A stretch of 5,967 nt of DNA from NCBI GenBank assembly GCA_030054275.1, contig JASGCF010000213.1, positions 1 through 5,967 on the forward strand. The letters run 5' to 3'. Source of the stretch: Limnohabitans sp. GTDB taxonomy: Bacteria > Planctomycetota > Phycisphaerae > Phycisphaerales > SM1A02. The notes under the pieces were generated by a model. That model worked only from the letters and a program-made list of their open reading frames with translations. It did no database searches and was not told the origin of the DNA. The translations under genes were made by a program, and so were the position numbers. Below are positions 1 to 5,160 of this stretch, one piece after another; the stretch's first letter is position 1; each line of letters begins with the position of its first letter.

Positions 1-97
1 CGTAGACCCCGCCACAGGGAGCGCCCGCAGGCGCGACCGCGAAAGAAACGAGCGCGGCCTGCGTCCTTTTCAGGCTTCTGAGCAAGCCTCTAGCCAA
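1..97 (-). CDS. Possible 5' end of a divergent gene with signal-peptide-like start (partial)
   Basis: An open minus-strand frame runs off the left edge. From a TTG at 97-95 it reads a short basic stretch (MARGLLRSLKRTQ) followed by a hydrophobic, Ala-rich run (AALVSFAVAPAGA) and then PCGG, which resembles the n- and h-regions of a secretion signal. An in-frame GTG at 124-122 is another possible start. Codon third positions are GC-rich, but so are those of one plus-strand frame in the same register. A plus-strand frame from base 2 to a TGA at 131-133 is also open and would be an Arg/Gln-rich C-terminal tail of an upstream gene. With only about 32 codons visible I cannot decide between a divergent gene, a gene tail and non-coding DNA. 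Function is not recognised. Confidence 0.2.
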   Translation of the reverse strand, partial: MARGLLRSLKRTQAALVSFAVAPAGAPCGGVY

Positions 98-150
98 AGG
101 TCGCCCCCGCAGCGGCAAACTCACGCGATGTGAGCATTGTTTCGCGTCGT

Positions 151-206
151 CTCAACCACGACATCTCAACCACGACATCTCAACCACGACATCTCAACCA
201 CGACAT
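151..206. repeat. Four perfect 14-bp tandem direct repeats
   Basis: The unit CTCAACCACGACAT occurs four times without a mismatch at 151-164, 165-178, 179-192 and 193-206. There are no spacers, so this is a simple tandem array and not a CRISPR. The array lies in the only non-coding region upstream of the H-NOX/kinase operon and ends 61 bases before its start codon. The 14-bp period is not a whole helical turn, so sites would rotate around the DNA. It may be an array of binding sites for a regulator or merely a slippage-derived minisatellite. Confidence 0.9.
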
Positions 207-208
207 CT

Positions 209-235
209 CGCGACAACGCACCCCGCGACAACGCA
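209..235. repeat. Two diverged copies following the 14-bp array
   Basis: CGCGACAACGCA occurs at 209-220 and again at 224-235, 15 bases apart. Each is preceded by a C-rich CTC/CCC and shares the CGACA-like core with the perfect 14-mers, so the pair looks like a degenerate extension of the upstream array towards the promoter of the H-NOX gene. Confidence 0.7.
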
Positions 236-254
236 TCTCCCGAAGCGGATCCGC

Positions 255-260
255 TAGGCT
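255..260 (+). promoter_or_regulatory. Candidate -10 box placing the transcription start at the H-NOX ATG
   Basis: TAGGCT fits the TANNNT pattern of a -10 element and ends exactly 6 bases before the ATG at 267, so transcription would begin at or next to the start codon. No convincing Shine-Dalgarno lies between them, consistent with a leaderless mRNA. The surrounding GCTAGGCTTC closely matches GCTACGCTTC at the same distance before the E1-like gene. No clear -35 box is seen; the tandem repeats occupy that side, so an activator is possible. Confidence 0.45.
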
Positions 261-266
261 TCCGGC

Positions 267-854
267 ATGTACGGACTTATCAACAAGGCTGTCGAAGGGC
301 TCGTTCGTCAACGCTTTGGTGACGCAGCATGGGATCGCATCCGCACAAGGGCGGGTTTGCCTGATGAGCCGTTCATCTCGATGGAGCAGTATCCAGATCA
401 GACAACCTACGACCTCGTTGGCGCCGCGAGCGCAGAACTCGGCGCGCCGGCCGAAGCCATTCTGGAGGAGTTTGGTCGGTACTGGACGGTCTACACCGCC
501 GAAGTTGGCTACGGCGAATTGATGAAGGGCGCGGGCAGCACGCTGCCTGAATTTCTGCGCAATCTCGATCAACTTCATACGCGCGTCAAACTCTCATTCC
601 CGCATCTCGCGCCACCCAGTTTCTCGGTGGCCAACGAGACCGCGACTTCGCTCGACTTGCACTACTACTCCGATCGCGCTGGGCTTGCGCCGTTGGTTGT
701 TGGCCTCTTGAAGGGCCTCGGCGAACGATTTCAGGTGGATGTGGTGGTTCGTACAGTGCGAGTGAACGGCACGAAGCCGCACGATCTCTTTCATGTCGTC
801 TGGGCGAGCGCCAGTGCAACATCTGATTCGTCTGCCGCTGGGAGTGCTGCGTGA
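267..854 (+). CDS. H-NOX (heme NO/O2-binding) sensor protein
   Basis: A 195-residue stand-alone H-NOX (HNOB family) protein, the usual length plus a short Ser/Ala tail. Members bind heme b in the cytoplasm and, on binding NO, alter a partner kinase or cyclase. The start MYGLIN matches the typical M-x-G-x-I opening, supporting the ATG at 267. The proximal heme ligand is His104 (in LDQLHTRVKLSFPHL), followed by Pro-rich HLAPPSF. The heme-propionate motif Y-x-S-x-R is Tyr133, Ser135, Arg137. The place of the distal oxygen-stabilising Tyr of the Thermoanaerobacter protein (five residues after the motif Arg) is occupied by Pro142, and position 9 is Val rather than Trp, suggesting a non-polar pocket selective for NO over O2 (inference). 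There is no Cys, so the zinc site of Vibrio/Shewanella-type proteins is absent. It overlaps the kinase gene by 4 bases, so the two are almost certainly coupled. Confidence 0.95.
   Translation: MYGLINKAVEGLVRQRFGDAAWDRIRTRAGLPDEPFISMEQYPDQTTYDLVGAASAELGAPAEAILEEFGRYWTVYTAEVGYGELMKGAGSTLPEFLRNLDQLHTRVKLSFPHLAPPSFSVANETATSLDLHYYSDRAGLAPLVVGLLKGLGERFQVDVVVRTVRVNGTKPHDLFHVVWASASATSDSSAAGSAA
840..844 (+). promoter_or_regulatory. Shine-Dalgarno fixing the GTG start of the kinase
   Basis: GGGAG inside the end of the H-NOX gene lies 6 bases before the GTG at 851. The GTG overlaps the H-NOX stop TGA as GTGA, the classical arrangement for translational coupling, and no ATG lies in frame before the HNOBA domain begins. 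Confidence 0.6.
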
Positions 855-2503
855 GCGAGGGCAGTGTTCCGGGGGCCTTCGACGAAGCGCTGGTGCAGCG
901 CTTGTTCCCGTTGAGTTTTTCGATCGATGAAGCGATGCGCATTGTGGCGATTGGTGATCGTTGGCATGGCATCGATCCCAAGACTGCCATCGGCGCAGAT
1001 TTCGACGCACGATTCGAGATCGAACGACCAACCGGCGTGCGCGCGTTTCCTGAGATCGCAGCACACAGTGACAGCGTGTTTTTGCTCACGCTGCGGGAGC
1101 GGCCGCAATTCAAATTTCGCGGGCAATTCGTCCATGTGCAGCAGCATGGAAGTTCGCGATGTCTCTTCGTCGGTGGTCCGTGGATCACGCGCATCGCAGA
1201 TCTCTCAGCGCTCGGCCTTGGCGTACAGGATTTTCCGCCGCATGACCCGCGCGGTGATCTCTTGATCTTGTTGCAAACTCAAGAATCCACGCTTGCTGAT
1301 CTCAAGGCACTCACGGCGCGCTTGCGTCAGCAGATGGAGAAGCAGACGCAACTCGAATCGCAGATTCGGCAGATACAGAAGATGGAATTGGTAGGCCGCT
1401 TCGCAGGCGGCATGGCACACAACTTCAACAATATTCTGATGGCAATTCACGGGTACGCGGCTTTGGCGTTGTCGCGTATTCCGGCCGGCGATCAGATGCG
1501 TCCTTGGGTCGAGCAGATTCGTTCGGCCGCAGATCACGCAGCGCAACTGACGCGCGAGTTGCTTGCGCTGTCACGACAGCATCCACTGCGACTCGAATCA
1601 TTGGATCTCTCGCGTGAAATTGGTGAGGCGGAGCGGCTGTTGCGCCCGTTGCTCGGCGAGCGGATTACGCTCTCGGTTCGGGTTGAGGAAAGTGCGCGAC
1701 AGGCCGTGTCAGATTCTGCCGCGCTGAAGCAGATCGTTATGAATCTGGCGCTCAACGCGCGGGATGCGATGCCAGATGGCGGTGCGCTCTCGATCACAGT
1801 CGCACCTGCAAGTGCACCTCCGAGTGCCTCGTTGAAACAGGGCGACTTCATCGAACTTCGCGTCACCGACACCGGTGTTGGCATGGACGAAAGCGTGAAA
1901 TCCCGCATTTTCGAGCCGTTTTTCACGACCAAGGAAGTAGGCAAGGGTGTTGGACTTGGGCTCTCGTCCGTGTACGGATTGGTCGAACAGATTGGCGGAT
2001 CGATTCAGGTCGAGAGCGAAGTGGGCAAAGGTACGACATTCAGTATCGCGTTGCCTCGCGTCGAGGGTTATGCCGAACACGCTGCGCCGAAGCAACAATC
2101 TGCGAGCGGCGGTCGTGGAGAGCGCATCTTGCTTGTCGAAGATGAGCCGTTGGTGCGTCGACTGCTGGAGCAGATTTTGACCCGCGCTGGCTATCAAGTG
2201 TCGTCGAGTCTTGGTGCAGAGCCTGCACTTGAAATCGCCAGACGCGGACGCCCGTTTGATCTGCTGATCACGGATGTTGTCATGCCTGGGATGAGTGGGC
2301 CGGATCTTGCGCGTGCGATCGAAAGTCACAGCGGCCGAACGCCGGTGATCTTCATGTCGGGGTACACCGAAGATGCGGCGATGCGCTCCAACGCGTTGAA
2401 ACCACACCAGCGCTACTTCCCCAAGCCGTTCGCGCCGCCGGAGTTGTTGGCTGCGATTCGCGAGTTGCTCGGCTCATTCCCGCTTGGGGCTTCGGTCGTC
2501 TAA
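851..2503 (+). CDS. HNOBA-domain hybrid histidine kinase, partner of H-NOX
   Basis: A 550-residue cytoplasmic sensor kinase with no membrane segment. Domains in order: an HNOBA (PAS-like) domain at about 12-140 with LFPLSFSIDEAMRIV (18-32), FRGQF (89-93) and HDPRGDLLIL (131-140), closely resembling the domain after H-NOX in animal soluble guanylate cyclase; a coiled-coil signalling helix at about 141-180; a HisKA H-box with His190 in AHNFNN; an ATPase domain with N-box Asn298/Asn302, DTGVG (340-344), FEPFFTT (354-360) and GKGVGLGLS (364-372); and a receiver domain from about 424 with acidic pair Glu430/Asp431, phospho-acceptor Asp475, Ser503 and Lys525. The residue after the phosphorylated His is Asn, not the usual Asp/Glu. 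The kinase should be controlled by H-NOX binding to HNOBA and pass phosphate from His190 to Asp475; no HPt or further regulator is encoded here. A GTG start overlaps the preceding stop codon. Confidence 0.95.
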   Translation: MSEGSVPGAFDEALVQRLFPLSFSIDEAMRIVAIGDRWHGIDPKTAIGADFDARFEIERPTGVRAFPEIAAHSDSVFLLTLRERPQFKFRGQFVHVQQHGSSRCLFVGGPWITRIADLSALGLGVQDFPPHDPRGDLLILLQTQESTLADLKALTARLRQQMEKQTQLESQIRQIQKMELVGRFAGGMAHNFNNILMAIHGYAALALSRIPAGDQMRPWVEQIRSAADHAAQLTRELLALSRQHPLRLESLDLSREIGEAERLLRPLLGERITLSVRVEESARQAVSDSAALKQIVMNLALNARDAMPDGGALSITVAPASAPPSASLKQGDFIELRVTDTGVGMDESVKSRIFEPFFTTKEVGKGVGLGLSSVYGLVEQIGGSIQVESEVGKGTTFSIALPRVEGYAEHAAPKQQSASGGRGERILLVEDEPLVRRLLEQILTRAGYQVSSSLGAEPALEIARRGRPFDLLITDVVMPGMSGPDLARAIESHSGRTPVIFMSGYTEDAAMRSNALKPHQRYFPKPFAPPELLAAIRELLGSFPLGASVV

Positions 2504-2538
2504 GAAGGTTGCAAGTCACGCGCGCAACTCGAAGTGGC

Positions 2539-2569
2539 TGCGCATCGAAAATTTTTGAGCGCAATTTTT
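2539..2569 (+). terminator. Intrinsic terminator of the H-NOX/kinase operon
   Basis: TGCGC (2539-2543) pairs with GCGCA (2559-2563); after one bulged A, TCGAA (2545-2549) pairs with TTTGA (2554-2558, one G-T wobble), leaving an AATT loop. After one A the arm is followed by a run of five T (2565-2569). This is 36 bases after the kinase stop codon and has the stem plus U-tract of a rho-independent terminator. Confidence 0.75.
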
Positions 2570-2596
2570 CTGCGTGCAAAAGTGCCAGAAAAATGC
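2561..2596. other. Second inverted repeat overlapping the terminator
   Basis: ATTTTTCTG (2564-2572) is a perfect 9-bp inverted match to CAGAAAAAT (2586-2594), extendable by GC/GC at 2561-2562 and 2595-2596 with one bulge. Its left arm includes the last bases and the U-tract of the preceding terminator, so the two hairpins cannot form together in full. It may be part of a bidirectional terminator, or a competing fold. Confidence 0.55.
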
Positions 2597-2616
2597 GGGC
2601 GTTGTTGCTCTGTCGT

Positions 2617-2622
2617 TATGTT
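2617..2622 (+). promoter_or_regulatory. Weak candidate -10 box upstream of the exported-protein gene
   Basis: TATGTT fits TANNNT and matches the sigma-70 consensus at four of six positions. It lies just before the 26-bp dyad, which would then cover the transcription start. No good -35 box is seen at the expected distance, so this is a tentative call. Confidence 0.25.
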
Positions 2623-2624
2623 CA

Positions 2625-2650
2625 CACGCATCGCAGTTGTGTGATGCGTG
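2625..2650. promoter_or_regulatory. 26-bp dyad: possible operator or leader hairpin
   Basis: CACGCATC (2625-2632) pairs perfectly with GATGCGTG (2643-2650). Three more pairs (one G-T wobble, then C-G and A-T) extend the stem inward to 11 bp with a GTTG loop (2636-2639). No U-tract follows on either strand, so it is not an intrinsic terminator. It sits 3 bases before the 11-bp repeat array in front of the exported-protein gene, which suits a repressor operator in DNA or a stable 5'-leader hairpin in RNA. Confidence 0.6.
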
Positions 2651-2653
2651 GCC

Positions 2654-2708
2654 GTCATGAAGCGGTCATGAAGCGGTCATGAAGCAGTCATGAAACAGTC
2701 ATGAAACA
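2654..2708 (+). repeat. Five 11-bp tandem repeats containing ATG starts
   Basis: GTCATGAARCR is repeated five times at 2654-2664, 2665-2675, 2676-2686, 2687-2697 and 2698-2708; only two positions vary (G/A). Each unit carries an ATG, and because 11 is not a multiple of 3, each of the first four ATGs opens a four-codon frame (MKRS or MKQS) that ends in a TGA overlapping the next ATG as ATGA. The fifth ATG (2701) opens the long frame of the exported protein. Confidence 0.9.
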
Positions 2709-3909
2709 GATTGGGAAACGGGGGTTTCGAATGTCGTTGTCTCTTTGCAGTTCATGGTGGTATCGCGATCCGATCGTCATTTTTGCCCTTCTTTTGGCTG
2801 GGTTTTTCACGAGTACGACCTGCGCGCATGCCGTACGGCCCTCGGGTCATGATCGTTTGATCGGGGAAGACCTTGCGCCCGCGAAACGAATCACGCTTCT
2901 CGCAGATGAAGCAACACGCGCGCTTCGCCATGCTGTGTGGGACGACGGAGTCACTCCGGTCATTTCTGGCCTGAGCGCTCTGTCAGCGACCGAAGTGTTG
3001 CGGTTCCTTGTGGAACCAATTCCGCCGGCTCCGCGGAGTGCATGGCACACGCTGCGCGCTGGTTGCACAACAACCGCACCAAGCGACGAGATGCTTGATG
3101 CTGCCCGCGCGCTTCTGGTGCGAGAGGCTGTACTCGCATCACTCGATGAGGAAATCGAATTTCCACCAGCCGTGTTGTACTCCATACTCGAGGCGCTTCC
3201 GCAACCTGTCCAAAATCCAGCTGCCAGTGATCGTGTGGCGTCGGCGGTCGAACGACTCGAGAAACGCGAGCGATTGACCGGAGTTGATCGCGGTGATGCG
3301 ATGGCGCTGTGTAGTGCACTTCCTGACGAACGCGCAGAAGCGCTCGCGTGGGTGACGCGTCTCGATGCCCTTTATGCAACGCTCTTGGCGCGTGCGGATG
3401 GCGCGGAGGGCAGAGCCGTTGTGCGCATTGCTCGTGCGATTCGGTTGATGCAGGCTGGTTGGGATTTCGAGCGCGACTCGCTGATGGATCCACCGCCTGA
3501 GCGCAAATCGGATGCAAGTCCCTCAAGTGCGCAGCGGCCGCTTGATCGTGTGATGCGCGATATTCGGCTCGCGCGGAAAGAATCGCCAAGTTGCGATGTG
3601 CTTCGTCGAGCGCTGCGCGAACTGCGGCCGACATCGGTGCTCCTTGTGTCAAGCGTGGTGATCGATGCCCATGACCGACTTGGCGTTGGACGACAGATCA
3701 TTGCGTTAGACGCCGAACGGCTGGAAGCATGGTGTCGTGAAGCAGGTCTTGCACCCGCAGGCCGTGCTGAAAGTCCGAGCAGCGCGGGATCTGCGAGTCC
3801 AACTCAGCAACCAGCCCAGCAACCAGCTCAGCAACCCGCTCAGCGACGGGAAGGTACGCGACCGAAGCGATTGCGCGATGCCCCGTTTGGAATCAAACCG
3901 CTTGGTTGA
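2701..3909 (+). CDS. Exported protein of unknown function
   Basis: A 402-residue protein matching no family I recognise. A basic n-region and a hydrophobic segment at about 24-38 (PIVIFALLLAGFF) end in AHA at 42-44, a good signal peptidase I site, so the product should be periplasmic or secreted. The mature part is mostly helix-forming and Arg/Ala/Leu/Glu-rich, with a charged Pro/Ser linker near 263-280 and a more hydrophobic stretch at 311-322 (TSVLLVSSVVID). The last 45 residues are disordered-looking: a Ser/Ala/Pro stretch, three exact QQPA repeats (369-380) and a basic end. The start is unsure: ATG 2701 is the last of the tandem-repeat ATGs and lacks a Shine-Dalgarno, while ATG 2731 (residue 11) has GGGGG 6 bases before it and still keeps the whole hydrophobic segment. 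The next gene follows after 18 bases but has its own promoter candidate. Confidence 0.85.
   Translation: MKQIGKRGFRMSLSLCSSWWYRDPIVIFALLLAGFFTSTTCAHAVRPSGHDRLIGEDLAPAKRITLLADEATRALRHAVWDDGVTPVISGLSALSATEVLRFLVEPIPPAPRSAWHTLRAGCTTTAPSDEMLDAARALLVREAVLASLDEEIEFPPAVLYSILEALPQPVQNPAASDRVASAVERLEKRERLTGVDRGDAMALCSALPDERAEALAWVTRLDALYATLLARADGAEGRAVVRIARAIRLMQAGWDFERDSLMDPPPERKSDASPSSAQRPLDRVMRDIRLARKESPSCDVLRRALRELRPTSVLLVSSVVIDAHDRLGVGRQIIALDAERLEAWCREAGLAPAGRAESPSSAGSASPTQQPAQQPAQQPAQRREGTRPKRLRDAPFGIKPLG
3805..3840 (+). repeat. Three in-frame 12-bp repeats encoding QQPA
   Basis: CAGCAACCAGCC-type units at 3805-3816, 3817-3828 and 3829-3840 differ at one or two bases and are followed by a partial CAGCGA copy. 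They lie in frame in the disordered C-terminal tail of the exported protein, so copy number can change without breaking the frame. Confidence 0.85.
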
Positions 3910-3915
3910 ATCGGC

Positions 3916-3921
3916 TACGCT
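3916..3921 (+). promoter_or_regulatory. Candidate -10 box for a leaderless E1-like mRNA
   Basis: TACGCT ends exactly 6 bases before the ATG at 3928, with no Shine-Dalgarno between. GCTACGCTTC here matches GCTAGGCTTC before the H-NOX gene at nine of ten bases and at the same distance from the ATG. It lies in the 18-base gap after the exported-protein gene, so the E1-like gene is probably transcribed at least partly on its own. Confidence 0.45.
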
Positions 3922-3927
3922 TCGCCC

Positions 3928-5160
3928 ATGGACGGCTCCGGAAGTGGCGCAGCGCAGCGATACGAAAAGCAAATGAAACTGCCGCGTTTTGGCGCGGCAG
4001 GGCAGGAGCGGCTGCGGGCGTCGCGAGTTCTTCTTGTTGGTTGTGGAGCGTTGGGAACATCGGTTTCTGAGCAATTGTGTCGAGCCGGAGTCGGAACGAT
4101 TTCGATCGTCGACCGTGACTTGGTGGAGTGGTCGAATCTGCAGCGTCAGACGCTGTTCACTGAGCAAGACGCGAGGCGTGGAACTCCCAAGGCAGAGGCC
4201 GCCAAGGCTCGACTTGCCCAGATCAATGGAGCGGTGCGGGTCCGTGCATGTGTCGATGATCTCGACGCCTCAAATGTGCGGTCGTACGCGGCGGAATGTG
4301 ACCTCATCGTGGATTGCCTCGACAACTTTGAAACGCGATACATCCTCAACGATTGCGCTGTAGAGGCGCACCTTCCGTTGGTCTACGGCGGGGCTATTGG
4401 GCTCGCGGGAATGGCGGCAGGAATTCTCCCCGTGCGTCCGGTTTCGACTGCGTACCAATCGCGGCGTGCGACGCGACAGGGAGCGCCGCTTGTCACATGG
4501 AGTGACGAGGATGCGACACCGTGCCTTCGTTGTTTGGCGCCGGATACTCCCTTGCCAGGCGAAACGGCGACCTGCGATTCGACCGGCGTGCTAGGGGCGA
4601 CTTCCTTGCTCACTGCCTCGCTGCAATCGATGATTGCGCTGCGGCTCCTTGCCGAAGGCGCTGGCCACGGTGCTCCAATGGCTGGGGTGCTTCTTCGATT
4701 TGATCTCGGATCCGCGGACGGCACCTTCCCAAAACTGAACACCTCAGATTTGCGCACGGCGCGCGACCGAGATTGTGTGTGCTGTGCGCGCGGGGTGTTT
4801 GAGCATCTTTCGCTCGACCAAGTACGGCCTCGAAATGGGCGCACGAGGGTGCTCTGCGGTCGCAATGCTGTAGAAGTCCATCTCGGTGCGCCGGTGGATG
4901 GCGCTGCGATCGATCGAATCGAAGCAAGACTTCGTGCGTTCGGCGAAGTACAGCGTGCGACGGAAGGTGACACGACGATGCTTCTCGTTCGTCTCCGTCA
5001 AGACGCAGATGTTTCGTCTCGTGGGGGAGAGGAGGGCATGCGAGCGACTCCGAGGAAGTTGACCGTGATCGCGTCAACGACCGCGACGCTTGTCCTTGTC
5101 GAGGGCACGACCGATCCTGAGGTGGCGCGCAGCGAGGTTGCCCGAAGCATCGGGGTATAA
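3928..5160 (+). CDS. E1-like ThiF/MoeB-family adenylyltransferase
   Basis: A 410-residue member of the HesA/MoeB/ThiF family, cytoplasmic enzymes that use ATP to adenylate the C-terminal Gly-Gly of a ubiquitin-like sulfur carrier (MoaD, ThiS or similar) for molybdopterin, thiamine or related sulfur transfer. Visible features: RYEKQ (11-15), nucleotide loop G-x-G-x-x-G (38-43), Asp62, the E-x-S-N-L-x-R-Q signature (67-74), Lys88, Asp132 in DCLDNFETR, two zinc-binding CxxC pairs (Cys199/Cys202 and Cys283/Cys286) and Cys216 in TCDSTGVLG at the usual active-site position. Lys14 replaces the Arg finger seen in E. coli MoeB and ThiF. The C-terminal ~120 residues are not rhodanese; they hold VLCGRNAVEV (308-317) and an ending EGTTDPEVARSEVARSIG like the short tail of some bacterial ThiF-type proteins. 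No carrier protein or thiamine/molybdopterin gene adjoins, so the pathway cannot be assigned. Confidence 0.9.
   Translation: MDGSGSGAAQRYEKQMKLPRFGAAGQERLRASRVLLVGCGALGTSVSEQLCRAGVGTISIVDRDLVEWSNLQRQTLFTEQDARRGTPKAEAAKARLAQINGAVRVRACVDDLDASNVRSYAAECDLIVDCLDNFETRYILNDCAVEAHLPLVYGGAIGLAGMAAGILPVRPVSTAYQSRRATRQGAPLVTWSDEDATPCLRCLAPDTPLPGETATCDSTGVLGATSLLTASLQSMIALRLLAEGAGHGAPMAGVLLRFDLGSADGTFPKLNTSDLRTARDRDCVCCARGVFEHLSLDQVRPRNGRTRVLCGRNAVEVHLGAPVDGAAIDRIEARLRAFGEVQRATEGDTTMLLVRLRQDADVSSRGGEEGMRATPRKLTVIASTTATLVLVEGTTDPEVARSEVARSIGV

Noticed and set aside
21..34. GCGCC/GGCGC hairpin as a functional element
   Set aside because: A 5-bp GC stem is expected by chance in such GC-rich DNA and nothing around it supports a role.
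72..89. AGGCTT/AAGCCT hairpin as a terminator
   Set aside because: It has a 6-bp stem but no U-tract follows on either strand; the T-rich stretch lies on the wrong side.
151..235. CRISPR array
   Set aside because: The 14-bp units are directly adjacent with no spacers, far shorter than CRISPR repeats, and no cas gene is present.
130..522. Plus-strand open frame across the repeats and into the H-NOX gene
   Set aside because: It overlaps the clearly real H-NOX gene in another frame, and its first part merely translates the tandem repeats.
1709..2407. Long minus-strand open frame (232 codons) inside the kinase gene
   Set aside because: It is antisense to conserved kinase and receiver motifs, and its translation is Arg/His-rich without recognisable domains; a frame shadow.
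2508..2528. GTTGC/GCAAC inverted repeat after the kinase stop as the terminator
   Set aside because: Only a 5-bp stem with an 11-base loop and no U-tract; the hairpin at 2539-2569 is a much better candidate.
2960..3652. Long minus-strand open frame (230 codons) inside the exported-protein gene
   Set aside because: Arg/His/Ala-rich composition without motifs or a ribosome-binding site. The plus-strand frame has a signal peptide and continues to a natural stop, so this is a shadow.
4786..5160. Rhodanese domain at the C-terminus of the E1-like enzyme
   Set aside because: No rhodanese active-site Cys loop or CH2 motif is visible; the tail has a different pattern.
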